Positions 51,641 through 60,790 of a stretch of 64,000 bases of DNA are shown here, piece by piece. The notes under the pieces were generated by a model, which saw nothing but the letters and a program-made list of their open reading frames with translations, had not been told where the DNA came from and searched no databases. This stretch comes from Granulicella sp. L46 (lineage in GTDB: Bacteria > Acidobacteriota > Terriglobia > Terriglobales > Acidobacteriaceae). The stretch spans positions 331,159 through 395,158 of the forward strand of contig NZ_LMUT01000025.1 in NCBI RefSeq assembly GCF_009765785.1, read 5' to 3'. Positions within the stretch are counted from its first letter, which is position 1. Every line of letters begins with the position of its first letter. The position numbers and the translations under genes were made by a program.

Positions 51641-52840
51641 ATGAGCGAATCCACGTTGACTGCCCCTCCAGAGACCACCACCGATAGCACGGTTATCGTT
51701 TACAGCAAAACTAACCCCTACCCTGCGACCGTGTTGGTGAATGATCTTCTCACTGGGCCCCAGTCGGAGAAGGAGACCATCCACATCGAGATGGAGCTCG
51801 CCGAGGGCATGACGTATACGCCGGGTGATGCGTTGGGCGTGGTTCCGGCGTATTGCGAAGAGGCCGTTAACGATGCGCTGAAGGCGTTGGGATTCAGCGG
51901 CGACGAGACGGTGATTGAGCCGGTGAAGGGCACGGACGGCAATAAGATCACGGTGCGCGAGGCTTTGACCTCAAAGCTGGGTATTGGCAAGCTGGCGCGC
52001 GGCGCCGTGAATCAGTATGCGAAGCTGGCGGGCGAGAATACTCCGGAAGGCCTGAAGGCGCTGTTGGGGACAGAGAATAAGGTCGCGGCTGAGGCGTATG
52101 TGTGGGGCCGTGAGTTTGTTGACCTGGTGACGGACTTCCCGGGCGTGGTGAAAGACCCGCAGGATCTCTTCAACATTTTGCAGCGGTTGATGCCGCGGAT
52201 GTACTCAATTGCATCGAGCCAGACAGCGCATCCGGGGCAAGTGCACCTGACGGTGCGCGTGGTGTTGTATGACGCGCACGGGCGGCATCGCCAGGGCGTG
52301 TGCTCGAGTCTGCTTGGGCATCGCGCGCCGGTCAACGGTAAGCTGCCGGTGTTTCTTGAGAAGAATGACAAATTCCGTTTGCCCGTGGATACGAATCTGC
52401 CGGTGATCATGATTGGACCGGGCACGGGTATTGCGCCGTTCCGTGCGTTTCTTGAGGAACGTGAGACGCGGGGCCACAAGGGCGACAATTGGCTGGTGTT
52501 TGGCGATCAGCGCGCGGCTTCGGACTACTTGTACAAGGATCAGTTCGAGGGAATGCAGAAGAGCGGCTTGTTGACCAAGCTGCAGACGGCGTTCTCGCGC
52601 GACCAGGCGACGAAGATTTATGTGCAGGATCGTCTGCGCGAAGCCAGCGATGAGCTCTTCGCATGGCTGGAGCGCGGGGCGCACTTTTATGTGTGCGGTG
52701 ACGCGAGCCGGATGGCCAAGGATGTTGAGCAGGTGCTGCTCGAGTCGATTGCCAAGGGGATCAATGGATCGCCAGAGCAGGCGGCTGAGTATCTCAAGAA
52801 GATGAAGGCAGACCAGCGGTATCAGCGCGACGTGTACTAG
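51641..52840 (+). CDS. CysJ-like flavoprotein reductase lacking the flavodoxin domain
   Basis: A 399-residue FAD/NADPH-binding reductase. It has a CPR-type FAD domain: MTYTPGDALGVVP (about residues 54-66), RMYSIASSQTAHPGQVHL (about 185-202) and GVCSSLLG. An NADPH domain has MIGPGTGIAPFRAFLEERE and CGDASRMAKDV. The N-terminal FMN flavodoxin domain present in sulfite reductase CysJ (about 600 residues) is missing. It may need a separate electron donor or acceptor, and no sulfite reductase subunit is adjacent. ATG 51641 is chosen by homology. A T-tract terminator follows. Confidence 0.85.
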   Translation: MSESTLTAPPETTTDSTVIVYSKTNPYPATVLVNDLLTGPQSEKETIHIEMELAEGMTYTPGDALGVVPAYCEEAVNDALKALGFSGDETVIEPVKGTDGNKITVREALTSKLGIGKLARGAVNQYAKLAGENTPEGLKALLGTENKVAAEAYVWGREFVDLVTDFPGVVKDPQDLFNILQRLMPRMYSIASSQTAHPGQVHLTVRVVLYDAHGRHRQGVCSSLLGHRAPVNGKLPVFLEKNDKFRLPVDTNLPVIMIGPGTGIAPFRAFLEERETRGHKGDNWLVFGDQRAASDYLYKDQFEGMQKSGLLTKLQTAFSRDQATKIYVQDRLREASDELFAWLERGAHFYVCGDASRMAKDVEQVLLESIAKGINGSPEQAAEYLKKMKADQRYQRDVY

Positions 52841-52861
52841 AGATTATTGGAAGGCAACAGC

Positions 52862-52893
52862 AAAGGCCGCCCGGGTGGGCGGCCTTTGTTTTT
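52862..52893 (+). terminator. Rho-independent terminator after the reductase
   Basis: Arms AAAGGCCGCCC (52862-52872) and GGGCGGCCTTT (52877-52887) pair perfectly over 11 bp around a GGGT loop, followed by GTTTTT. It lies 21 bp downstream of the reductase stop and between convergent genes. This is a textbook intrinsic terminator. Confidence 0.92.
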
Positions 52894-52906
52894 GGGTGCG
52901 AGATGG

Positions 52907-53347
52907 TTAGATGCGCTGGTTGTCGGGGCGCCAAGTGACGATGGCTTGCTTGATTTGCTTGCGGTCGAGGTGCTCAGTGATGGCGCGTTGAGCGAGGGCC
53001 GCGACTTCGGCATCCGAGGCGAAGCGGAGGCCGACGTACTGATCGACGGTGAGGGTGTCGATGAGACCGAGCTGATCTTCGGAGAGGAGGTCGGCGAGGC
53101 GAAGCTGCTCTTCCAGACGGATGATGCGGTCTTGATTCTTCAGGGCGTAGCCGCGGCAGAGGCCAGCTATGACGAAGAGCACGATCGACATCACGATCCA
53201 CCAGAGGTAGTGGTACATGTGGCGCGGCCAGTAATGGACGGTCGTGTAGATTGAGAAGATCAAATTGAGCAACAGCAGTGGAATGATGAAGAAGTGAAAC
53301 TGCGGGTCGAATCGCGCGTGATTCTTGAAAGACTGTGGTTGAGCCAT
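52907..53347 (-). CDS. DUF6526 family membrane protein
   Basis: A 146-residue protein resembling DUF6526 (a family I recall in Acidobacteriota). It has two N-terminal transmembrane helices (FHFFIIPLLLLNLIFSIYTT and YHYLWWIVMSIVLFVIAGLC) and a soluble C-terminal region (LVRL-like helices RIIRLEEQLRLADLLSEDQ). Function unknown. The start ATG has a plausible but unremarkable leader. It is convergent with the reductase, separated by the terminator. Confidence 0.72.
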   Translation of the reverse strand: MAQPQSFKNHARFDPQFHFFIIPLLLLNLIFSIYTTVHYWPRHMYHYLWWIVMSIVLFVIAGLCRGYALKNQDRIIRLEEQLRLADLLSEDQLGLIDTLTVDQYVGLRFASDAEVAALAQRAITEHLDRKQIKQAIVTWRPDNQRI

Positions 53348-53408
53348 AGGCGATGATAGCGCGCGGTGGGCGTGATCGTCTGCATCCTGCTGCGGTAGTC
53401 TTGATTTT

Positions 53409-54284
53409 ATGGCAAAGAAACGGATTGGCGTGCATGTAGGGACGGCGGGGGGATGTTTTACGGCGGTGCAGCGGGCGGCGGATGCGGGGGCGAATACGTT
53501 TCAGATCTTCAGCTCGAGTCCGCGGCAGTGGAAGGCGGCTCCGGTAAAGGCAGAAGATGCCGCAAAGATGCGGGAGGCGCGGGCGCGGCTGGATGTGAAC
53601 CCGGTATCGATCCATGCGAGTTACTTGATTAATTTGTGCTCGCAGACGGAAAGCGTGCGGGAGAATTCGGTGGACGCGTTTCGGGGAGAGGTGGAGCGGG
53701 CGCTGGCGCTGGGCGCGGAGTATTTGGTGCTGCATCCGGGGAGCTGGAAGGGACTGACTCGCGAGGAGGGGCTAAGGCTGGCGGCGCAAGGGATCGAGCG
53801 TGCGATTGGAACGTTGGGCGGCGGGGTGAAGTGGCAGGACCATAACTTCAGGATCCTGATTGAGAACACTGCGGGGGCGGAGTTCTCGTTGGGTGGAAGC
53901 TTTGACCAGGTGGCGGAGTTGGTGGCGACGCTGCAGGCTTGCGCGCCGATGGGGGTTTGTCTGGATACGTGTCATACGCATGTCGCCGGGTATGACATTG
54001 TTACGACCGAAGGGTATGAGGCGACGATGCGGCAGGTGGGAGAGACGATGGGGTTCGACGCGGTGAAGGTGTGGCATTGCAATGATGCGAAGGCGCCGAT
54101 GGGGTCGAAGCTGGATCGGCATGAACATATCGGGGAGGGGACGATTGGGGCGGCCGCGTTTAAGCGGCTGTTGCATGATGCGCGGTTTGAGCATGCGGCG
54201 TTTATTGCGGAGACGCCGGTGGATGATCCGGGGGACGAGATGCGGAATGTGATGGCGTTGCGAGCGCTGTCGGCGGGGTCCTAG
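53409..54284 (+). CDS. nfo: Endonuclease IV (deoxyribonuclease IV)
   Basis: A 291-residue AP endonuclease of the Xylose-isomerase-like TIM-barrel family. It has RIGVHVGTAGGCFTAVQRAADAGANTFQIF at the N-terminus, HASYLINLCS, YLVLHPGSWKG, LIENTAGAEFSLG, VCLDTCHTHVAGYDI, and WHCNDAKAPMGSKLDRHEHIGEG at the end. Conserved His/Asp/Glu residues bind three zinc ions. It cuts abasic sites in base excision repair. It is a housekeeping gene and probably stands alone. Confidence 0.93.
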   Translation: MAKKRIGVHVGTAGGCFTAVQRAADAGANTFQIFSSSPRQWKAAPVKAEDAAKMREARARLDVNPVSIHASYLINLCSQTESVRENSVDAFRGEVERALALGAEYLVLHPGSWKGLTREEGLRLAAQGIERAIGTLGGGVKWQDHNFRILIENTAGAEFSLGGSFDQVAELVATLQACAPMGVCLDTCHTHVAGYDIVTTEGYEATMRQVGETMGFDAVKVWHCNDAKAPMGSKLDRHEHIGEGTIGAAAFKRLLHDARFEHAAFIAETPVDDPGDEMRNVMALRALSAGS

Positions 54285-54416
54285 GCGGACGGCCAGTGGC
54301 TTCGCATGGCGGGGTAGAAAGTCGATGGGAAAGTTGATGCTCAGGCTGGGTGGAATTTGATATCGTGGAGGGCGATCTACCGTACCTGTGGCTATTGAGT
54401 TTTACGGAGACGACCG

Positions 54417-55214
54417 ATGCGAACTGCGACGTATCGTTGGGTAGTGGGTGTGCTCGGAGTGATGGTGTTGGGTGGCGTGGCCGGGGCGCAGAGTGCGGAG
54501 CCTGCATGCACCGTGGGGGTTCAAAGCTATTCCGTCTATAGCGCGGGGGGAACGCACGGCGGCCCCTATACGGCGACGGCGAAGCAGAGCTTCGAGCAGC
54601 GGCTGCCGGATGGCAGTTACGTGCGCGGTTCTGTGCGGACACATCAGGCGCGCGATTCGGCTGGGAAGACAATGTCCGAATCAGAACGTGGCTGCCAACG
54701 CGACGAGAACGGTGTGCCGCAACCGAAGTTCGGTGTGGGGGTTATCGATCAAACGAAGAGGGTGTCGATCAGTTGGGAGATTGGCGTCGGTGCGGATGAT
54801 GTCGTCCGGATTTTCCATATGGGGGATCCTCCGAAGCCGTTGACGGCGGAAGAATTGGCTGCGCAACGGAAGAGATTCGCACAGCAGCAACCTCCGCGTT
54901 ATTCGTCGAAGAGGGAAGACCTTGGAATGAGAACGATTGCAGGCGTGGACGCGCACGGATCAAGAGTGACGCAGACGATTCCTGCGGGTGCGGAGGGCAA
55001 TGAGCTTCCACTGGTGATCGTGAGTGAGACGTGGAATTCGAAAGAGCTTGGGCTGATTCTACTTGGAATGAGGGATGATCCCAGGCGCGGGAAGACGACG
55101 TTTGAGATTGAGGAACTGACTCAGGGTGAGCCCGATCCTACTTTGTTTGTGCCGCCGGCTGGGTACAAGATCGTGGATCAGAACCCGCCAGTAGATAACG
55201 CGACCAAGCCCTAG
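54417..55214 (+). CDS. Secreted hypothetical protein
   Basis: A 265-residue exported protein of unrecognised family. The signal peptide ends near VAGAQSA, followed by a mature protein with a first Cys near residue 31 and another in ERGCQRDE. Repeated polar segments and a C-terminal LTQGEPDPTLFVPPAGYKIVDQ, similar to the ends of many acidobacterial 'exported hypothetical' proteins. No enzyme motif. It is divergent from nothing close and ends convergently with the esterase gene. Confidence 0.65.
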   Translation: MRTATYRWVVGVLGVMVLGGVAGAQSAEPACTVGVQSYSVYSAGGTHGGPYTATAKQSFEQRLPDGSYVRGSVRTHQARDSAGKTMSESERGCQRDENGVPQPKFGVGVIDQTKRVSISWEIGVGADDVVRIFHMGDPPKPLTAEELAAQRKRFAQQQPPRYSSKREDLGMRTIAGVDAHGSRVTQTIPAGAEGNELPLVIVSETWNSKELGLILLGMRDDPRRGKTTFEIEELTQGEPDPTLFVPPAGYKIVDQNPPVDNATKP

Positions 55215-55237
55215 GTGCTTCGTAACGGGCTTGGTCG
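55201..55237 (+). terminator. Stem-loop between convergent genes
   Basis: Arms CGACCAAGCCC (55201-55211) and GGGCTTGGTCG (55227-55237) pair perfectly over 11 bp around a 15-base loop that includes the hypothetical gene's stop codon. There is no U-tract on either strand, so it may be a bidirectional mRNA 3' end stabiliser or pausing site rather than a classic terminator. Confidence 0.45.
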
Positions 55238-55244
55238 GGGCGAG

Positions 55245-56834
55245 TTATTGGGCTACTGGTTGGGACCAGACGCTGTCCAGGAAGAGGTAGCGGTTGCGCT
55301 GGATGTCGGGTTTGGCCTCGGAGGGGACGCTTAAGTGCATGACTTGCCAGTCGGTGGCGGGCTTGTAGGTCGGCCAGGTGGGAAGGTTCGGTGAGTTGGG
55401 GTTGCCGTTGCGGGCGAAGTTGGTCCAGTACTGCTGGACCTGGTCGGAGAGGGTGCGGTCCTCGGGACGGATGGTGGCTTGCTGGCGAGAGTCGAGAGTG
55501 CCGAAGACGTACTCGATGTCGTCGGAGTGGAAGGCGCCGGTGCCGGCTGGATGGAACTTGTCGCCGGGGGCGGCGAGGTCGAAGCGGTAACGGTAGACGG
55601 GGGCCTGGCCGGTTTTGACCTGCGCTTCGAGCCAGGCCCAGGTGGAGTAGGCGATGAAGCGGTCGCTGACGAAGTCGCCGGCGGATTGGACGGCTTCCGC
55701 ATCAGTAGTAGCCGGGTAGACGGCGAGGAAGTCAGGCGCGCGGGCGCCGAAGTCTTTGGTGGCTTGCGCGGTGAAGGTCGCGACGGTAGTTGGGACGGGG
55801 CTCATGGTGATCATGGAGCGGACTTCGTCAGCGTTCCAACCGGCGAGGAGAGGAATTTTGGCCTGGTTGCCGGCGGCGTAGATTTCGGGGACGGATTGAG
55901 GGAGGAAGTAGCCGTCGATGTCGGGACCGAAATGGGGCGGGGGCGGGGTCGTGTGGGCGCTGGCGGCTTTGATGAGGTCGTCGGCGGAGATCTTGCGGAG
56001 GTCGGCGATGGTGGAGGCATTGAAGGCGGTCTGCGCGAAGGCTGCGTCCTCCTGCTCAGTTTTGGCGAGGCTGGGATAGGGGACGCCGCTGGAGTGGAAG
56101 GCACCGCCGCTTTCTCCGATGGCTTTAGCGATGAGGGTCTTGGAGAGGGGCGAGGCCATCTGTGCGCTGACGGAGAAGGAGCCTGCCGACTCGCCGAAGA
56201 GGGTGATGTTGTTGGGGTCGCCACCGAAGGCGGTGATGTTGCGGGAGACCCAGGCGAGGGCGGCGGCCTGGTCGAGGAGGCCGTAGTTGCCGGCGGCGTG
56301 GTGTGGCGATTCGGCGGCGAGGTCGGGATGGGTAAAGAAGCCGAAGATGCCGAGGCGGTAGTTGAGGGTGACGATGACGACGTTGCGGTGGGCGAGGAAC
56401 TGGCCGTCGTGGCGGGGCTCGGAGGCGGAGCCTGAGTTGTAGCCGCCACCGTGGAACCAGACCATGACGGGGAGCGAGCCGGGCGCGGCTTTGGCGGGAG
56501 ACCAGATATTGAGGGTGAGGCAGTCTTCGCTGGGACCGGCGTCGGCGAAGGTCATGTCGGGGTAGGGGTTGGTCTGGTAGCAGTGGTGGCCGAAGTCTTT
56601 GGCGACGAGGGTGCCGAACCACTTGGCGGCGGGCTGCGGCGGCTGCCAGCGAAGGTCGCCGACGGGCGGTGCGGCGTAGGGAATGCCCTTGAAAGCGCGG
56701 ACCTGGTGGTCGGTGGTATAGGTGCCCTCTACGCCGCCTTTGTCGGTTTTGATTTTGAGGGGGTCGGAGGCGAAGGCGGTGCTGGTGACGAGGGTGAGAG
56801 CGGCGAGTGCAAGGGGTAGACGGCAGGACAAGCG
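55245..56834 (-). CDS. Secreted type-B carboxylesterase
   Basis: A 529-residue alpha/beta hydrolase. After a signal peptide (ending AFASDP), the family motifs EDCLTLNIWSP (about 104-114) and the oxyanion segment WFHGGGYNSGSAS (127-139) are followed by the nucleophile elbow TLFGESAGSFSVSAQM with Ser217. The catalytic His is probably in the GAFHSDDIEYVFG region and the acid in between. It cleaves carboxylic esters outside the cytoplasm. ATG 56834 begins the signal peptide. Divergent from leuS. Confidence 0.88.
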   Translation of the reverse strand, partial: RLSCRLPLALAALTLVTSTAFASDPLKIKTDKGGVEGTYTTDHQVRAFKGIPYAAPPVGDLRWQPPQPAAKWFGTLVAKDFGHHCYQTNPYPDMTFADAGPSEDCLTLNIWSPAKAAPGSLPVMVWFHGGGYNSGSASEPRHDGQFLAHRNVVIVTLNYRLGIFGFFTHPDLAAESPHHAAGNYGLLDQAAALAWVSRNITAFGGDPNNITLFGESAGSFSVSAQMASPLSKTLIAKAIGESGGAFHSSGVPYPSLAKTEQEDAAFAQTAFNASTIADLRKISADDLIKAASAHTTPPPPHFGPDIDGYFLPQSVPEIYAAGNQAKIPLLAGWNADEVRSMITMSPVPTTVATFTAQATKDFGARAPDFLAVYPATTDAEAVQSAGDFVSDRFIAYSTWAWLEAQVKTGQAPVYRYRFDLAAPGDKFHPAGTGAFHSDDIEYVFGTLDSRQQATIRPEDRTLSDQVQQYWTNFARNGNPNSPNLPTWPTYKPATDWQVMHLSVPSEAKPDIQRNRYLFLDSVWSQPVAQ

Positions 56835-56884
56835 CATGGTTTCTCCAGAGAGACAAGCTACCATGGTCCCACGTGGACGGCGAG

Positions 56885-56900
56885 GTCCTGCGCGGACGGC
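56885..56900. repeat. GTCCTGCGCGGACGGC dispersed repeat, copy 3 (partial)
   Basis: The first 16 bases of the repeat at 45581 and 48708 recur here, with a second GGACGGC unit just upstream at about 56876. It lies in the promoter region between the esterase and leuS genes. Confidence 0.45.
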
Positions 56901-56951
56901 AGGCTGCTTCGCGCGGTGGGGCCATGGATTTATTTTTCTTTACAATGAGGT

Positions 56952-59600
56952 ATGGACGAGTCAGGGACAACAAAAGCCGCTGTGGCTTCGGATGGAAGCG
57001 GTTCGGATAAGAACGAAGTGCAACGCTATAACCCAGCGGAGATAGAGCCGCGCTGGCAGGCGAAGTGGGATGCGCAGCCGAATCTTTATGCTGCGGAGCC
57101 GCATACGAGTGGGAAGCCGAAGTTTTATTGCCTGGAGATGCTGCCGTATCCGAGCGGCCAGCTGCACATGGGGCATGTGCGGAACTACGCGATTGGCGAT
57201 GCGCTGGCGCGGTTTATGCGGATGCGCGGATACAACGTCCTGCACCCAATGGGGTGGGACGCGTTTGGATTGCCGGCGGAGAATGCGGCGCTGAAGAACA
57301 ATACGCCTCCGCGCGAGTGGACGCTGAAGAATATTGCGCAGATGAAGGTGCAGATGCAGCGGATCGGCTACAGCTATGACTGGGCCGGGACAGAGATCGC
57401 TACGTGTCTGCCGGAGTACTACCGCTGGAACCAGTGGTTCTTTTTGAAGATGGTGGAGCGTGGGCTGGCGTATCGGCGATCGAGCAAGGTGAACTGGTGT
57501 CCGCAGTGCGCGACGGTGCTGGCGAACGAGCAGGTGATTGGCGGGTGTTGCTGGCGGCATGAAGACCAGATCGTGGAGCAGCGCGAGTTGGAGCAGTGGT
57601 TTCTGCGCATCACGAAGTATGCTGATGAGTTGCTGGATGGTTTGGATACGATGCCAGGCTGGCCTGAGAAGGTGCGCACGATGCAGCGCAACTGGATTGG
57701 GCGGAGCGAGGGCGCGGAGGTGGAGTTCCGCGTGACCGCGATGGCGAACACGCCGGCAATCACGGTGTTCACTACGCGCGTGGATACGATCTTTGGGGCC
57801 ACGTCGATCCAGTTGGCTCCCGAGCATGCGCTGGTGAAGGAGTGGGTGAAGACGGATGCGCAGCTGGCGTCCGCTGTGGACGCGATGATTGCGGAGCAGA
57901 AGGTCGCGCGTGAGACTGGTGATATCGGCAACATCGAGAAGCATGGCGTGGCGACGGGGAAGACCGCGATCAATCCGTTCAATGGCGAGACGCTGCCGAT
58001 CTGGGTGGCGAATTACATTCTGGCCGACTATGGCACGGGCGCGATCATGAGCGTGCCGGCGCATGATGAGCGGGACTTCGAGTTTGCGCAGAAGTATGGG
58101 TTGGCGGTAAAGCGGGTGGTCGCTCCGAATGTGGATACAGACAAGCTGGCGCTGCCGTATGGCGAGGAAGATGACGCGGTGCTGATTGACTCTGGCGAAT
58201 GGACGGGCGAGGCCGTGCTCGAAGCGCAGGAGAGGATGGCACGGTTCGCCGAGGAGCATGGGTTCGGGAAAAAGACGACGACGTATCGGCTGAAGGACTG
58301 GGGCGTGAGCCGGCAGCGGTATTGGGGCACGCCGATTCCGATGGTGTACTGCACGAATGGGCATGCCGCGGGCGCTGGCCATGAGGGCGTGAAGGCTGGT
58401 GGTGTGGTTGCGTTGCCGGAGAGTGCGCTGCCGGTGCTGCTGCCTGAGCAGATTGAGATTACGCAGGAGGGCGGGTCGCCGCTGGGGAAGGTGCCGGAGT
58501 TTGTAAATACGACGTGTCCGGTGTGCGGTGGTCCGGCACGGCGTGAGACCGACACAATGGACACGTTTGTCGATTCGAGCTGGTACTTCTACCGCTACAC
58601 GGATGCGCGGAATTCGACGGCGCCATTTGATTCGGAGAAGGCGAATTACTGGTTTCCGATTGACCAATATATTGGCGGCGTCGAGCATGCGATTTTGCAT
58701 TTGATCTATTCGCGGTTCTGGACGAAGGTGATGCGCGACTTGGGATTGATTGCGAATTCGGAGCCGGCGGAGCGGCTGTTTACGCAGGGGATGGTGATCA
58801 AGGATGGCGCGAAGATGTCGAAGTCCAAGGGCAACGTGGTGAGCCCGGACTTAATGATTGAGAAGTATGGTGCGGATGCGACGCGGATGTATGCGCTGTT
58901 TGCGGCGCCGCCGGATCGTGACCTGGAATGGCAGGAAGAAGGCGTTGCAGGCATCAGTCGGTTCCTGGCGAGGGTGTACCGCCTGGTTGGTAAGTACGCG
59001 CCGAACGTGCAGTACATCGAACATGGCATGCATGCAGATGAGATTGCGCCGGAGCAGTTCGCGGGGCAGACAGCCGCGGGCGCTGCGCTGCTGCGGACGC
59101 TGCATCAGACGATTGCGAAGATCACTGAAGACTTTAACGGGCGCTGGCACTTCAATACGTGCATTGCGGCGATCATGATTTTGGTAAACGAGATTTATGC
59201 GGCTGAAGCGGCGATGGATTCGGGCGAAGTATCTTCCGCCACGATTGCGGAGCTGCTGCGCACGCTGACGTTGCTGCTGGTGCCGTTTGCGCCTTTCATC
59301 GCGGCCGAGCTTTGGAAGGATCTGGGCGAGACGACGGATGTGTTTCAGCAGCCGTGGCCTGTGGCCGATAAGGAGCTTGCGCGGGAGAGCGAAATTGAGA
59401 TTCCGGTGCAGGTGAATGGGAAACTGGCGACGGTGATCAAGCTGGCAGCGGATACGGATGAGGCGGCGCTCGAGGTTGCGATTAAGGCTGCGTCGCTGGC
59501 GGACGAGAAGGTTGCGGCGCGCTTGATTGGGAAGACGATTGTGAAGCACCTGGTCATCAACAAGCCGTCGGGTAAATTGGTGAACCTGGTGGTGAAGTAG
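56952..59600 (+). CDS. leuS: Leucyl-tRNA synthetase
   Basis: An 882-residue class I aminoacyl-tRNA synthetase that charges tRNA-Leu. Its HIGH-type motif HMGH is at residues 72-75 within PYPSGQLHMGH. The editing (CP1) domain is present, and KMSKS is at about 620-624 within DGAKMSKSKGNVV. Anticodon-binding and C-terminal domains complete it. Essential, cytoplasmic. The start follows a Ser/Gly-rich N-terminal extension and could be slightly downstream. It shares TAGTG with the following membrane protein. Confidence 0.97.
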   Translation: MDESGTTKAAVASDGSGSDKNEVQRYNPAEIEPRWQAKWDAQPNLYAAEPHTSGKPKFYCLEMLPYPSGQLHMGHVRNYAIGDALARFMRMRGYNVLHPMGWDAFGLPAENAALKNNTPPREWTLKNIAQMKVQMQRIGYSYDWAGTEIATCLPEYYRWNQWFFLKMVERGLAYRRSSKVNWCPQCATVLANEQVIGGCCWRHEDQIVEQRELEQWFLRITKYADELLDGLDTMPGWPEKVRTMQRNWIGRSEGAEVEFRVTAMANTPAITVFTTRVDTIFGATSIQLAPEHALVKEWVKTDAQLASAVDAMIAEQKVARETGDIGNIEKHGVATGKTAINPFNGETLPIWVANYILADYGTGAIMSVPAHDERDFEFAQKYGLAVKRVVAPNVDTDKLALPYGEEDDAVLIDSGEWTGEAVLEAQERMARFAEEHGFGKKTTTYRLKDWGVSRQRYWGTPIPMVYCTNGHAAGAGHEGVKAGGVVALPESALPVLLPEQIEITQEGGSPLGKVPEFVNTTCPVCGGPARRETDTMDTFVDSSWYFYRYTDARNSTAPFDSEKANYWFPIDQYIGGVEHAILHLIYSRFWTKVMRDLGLIANSEPAERLFTQGMVIKDGAKMSKSKGNVVSPDLMIEKYGADATRMYALFAAPPDRDLEWQEEGVAGISRFLARVYRLVGKYAPNVQYIEHGMHADEIAPEQFAGQTAAGAALLRTLHQTIAKITEDFNGRWHFNTCIAAIMILVNEIYAAEAAMDSGEVSSATIAELLRTLTLLLVPFAPFIAAELWKDLGETTDVFQQPWPVADKELARESEIEIPVQVNGKLATVIKLAADTDEAALEVAIKAASLADEKVAARLIGKTIVKHLVINKPSGKLVNLVVK

Positions 59601-60535
59601 TGGCGGCGAGTGCCGACGCAAAGATTCGGGGGACGGAATCTTTCATCGGCGTGATGAGTGAGGTGTGGCAGCGACCTTCGCTGGCGGGGCTGGAGATTGC
59701 TTGGCGCTGGCTAGTGGGCGTCATTGTACTCTTCCTCGGAGGCATCGCGTTTGGGGGTTACGGGGCAGAGTTTGGAGTCGACGCCACGGCGTTGCGTGGT
59801 GCATCCGTCTTCCAGCCTGTCGCTGCGATCGACGGCCTCCATGCCGCGGCGACCTCACTTTTGGTTTGGGCATTGCCGATGCTTCGCTGGCTGGTTCCGA
59901 TGGCGGTCATGCTTTGGCTTCTCGGCGCGGCGTTGGGGCGAACTTTGGTGTTGCGGCGCCTGGATACTACGCTTCAGCCTCGGCGCATTTCGATGCTGGT
60001 GCTAGGAGCGCTTCGGGCGGGACTGCTTGCCACGATGTGGGGACTGTGGGCGTGGGGTGTTGGGGTAGCTGTGCGGATCAGCATTACGGGGCCGGCAGCG
60101 CGGCAAGTTGAGCCGAGCATTGTGCTCTTCTGCGCGATGCTGATTGTGGGGACGCTGGCGATCTACGTCCTGTGGGCTGCGGTGAGTTGGCCGCTTTATC
60201 TGGCGCCGCTGCTGGCGATGCAGCTTGGGCTGGGGCCGGGGGGCGCGCTGAAGGCGGCGTTTCGGAGCGGTGCGGTGCGGGGAAAGCTGGTCGAGATCAA
60301 CATGGTGATGAACATCGTGCGGATTGCGCTGATCGTTCTGGCGATGGTGTTTTCGGCTTCACCGCTGCCGTTTTCCAGTGTGGAGACGCAGACGTTTCTG
60401 AACTGCTGGTGGGGTGGGGTCGGCCTAGTGTACCTGGGGATGTCGGATTATTTTCATGTGGTGCGGTCTGCGGCTTATCTGTCGCTGTGGCGGGCCTACA
60501 ATTTTCCTGATTCCGGCCGCACGCGAGGGGACTAA
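59600..60535 (+). CDS. Multi-pass membrane protein of unknown function
   Basis: A 311-residue integral membrane protein with about six hydrophobic helices, including WRWLVGVIVLFLGGIAFG and LLVWALPMLRWLVPMAVMLWLL. I do not recognise a family. GTG 59600 overlaps the leuS stop by one base, and ATG 59654 is an alternative start. Likely co-transcribed with leuS. Confidence 0.55.
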   Translation: MAASADAKIRGTESFIGVMSEVWQRPSLAGLEIAWRWLVGVIVLFLGGIAFGGYGAEFGVDATALRGASVFQPVAAIDGLHAAATSLLVWALPMLRWLVPMAVMLWLLGAALGRTLVLRRLDTTLQPRRISMLVLGALRAGLLATMWGLWAWGVGVAVRISITGPAARQVEPSIVLFCAMLIVGTLAIYVLWAAVSWPLYLAPLLAMQLGLGPGGALKAAFRSGAVRGKLVEINMVMNIVRIALIVLAMVFSASPLPFSSVETQTFLNCWWGGVGLVYLGMSDYFHVVRSAAYLSLWRAYNFPDSGRTRGD

Positions 60536-60583
60536 AGGGCATCTATCTTCCGAGAGCTCCTTTTCGCTCTGGAGGAGAATGTC

Positions 60584-60757
60584 ATGTCGTTCGCTCTTTA
60601 TGCTGTCGGGACGCTCATCCTGATTATTGGCGTGCTGTATATCTGTCACCTGGTGCACCTACCGCAACACTGGACGATTGCGCTGGCAATCCTGTTATTT
60701 GGCGGTGGATTGATGGGTGCGGTCAGCTCGACGCGGCAGCGGGATAAGAGCGAATAA
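60584..60757 (+). CDS. Small membrane protein (57 aa)
   Basis: A 57-residue protein with two hydrophobic helices (FALYAVGTLILIIGVLYIC; IALAILLFGGGLMGAVS) and a charged C-terminus. GGAGGAG six bases upstream of the ATG supports translation. It lies between the membrane protein and guaA with 33 bp to the guaA start. Function unknown. Confidence 0.65.
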   Translation: MSFALYAVGTLILIIGVLYICHLVHLPQHWTIALAILLFGGGLMGAVSSTRQRDKSE

Positions 60758-60790
60758 ATCGCCCACAGGCGGCCGATTTACACTGAATAC

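Noticed and set aside
55479-56435. 318-codon plus-strand frame over the esterase
   Set aside because: Shadow of the carboxylesterase, which has GESAG and a signal peptide.
56961-58700. 579-codon minus-strand frame over leuS
   Set aside because: Arg/His-rich shadow; leuS motifs are on the other strand.
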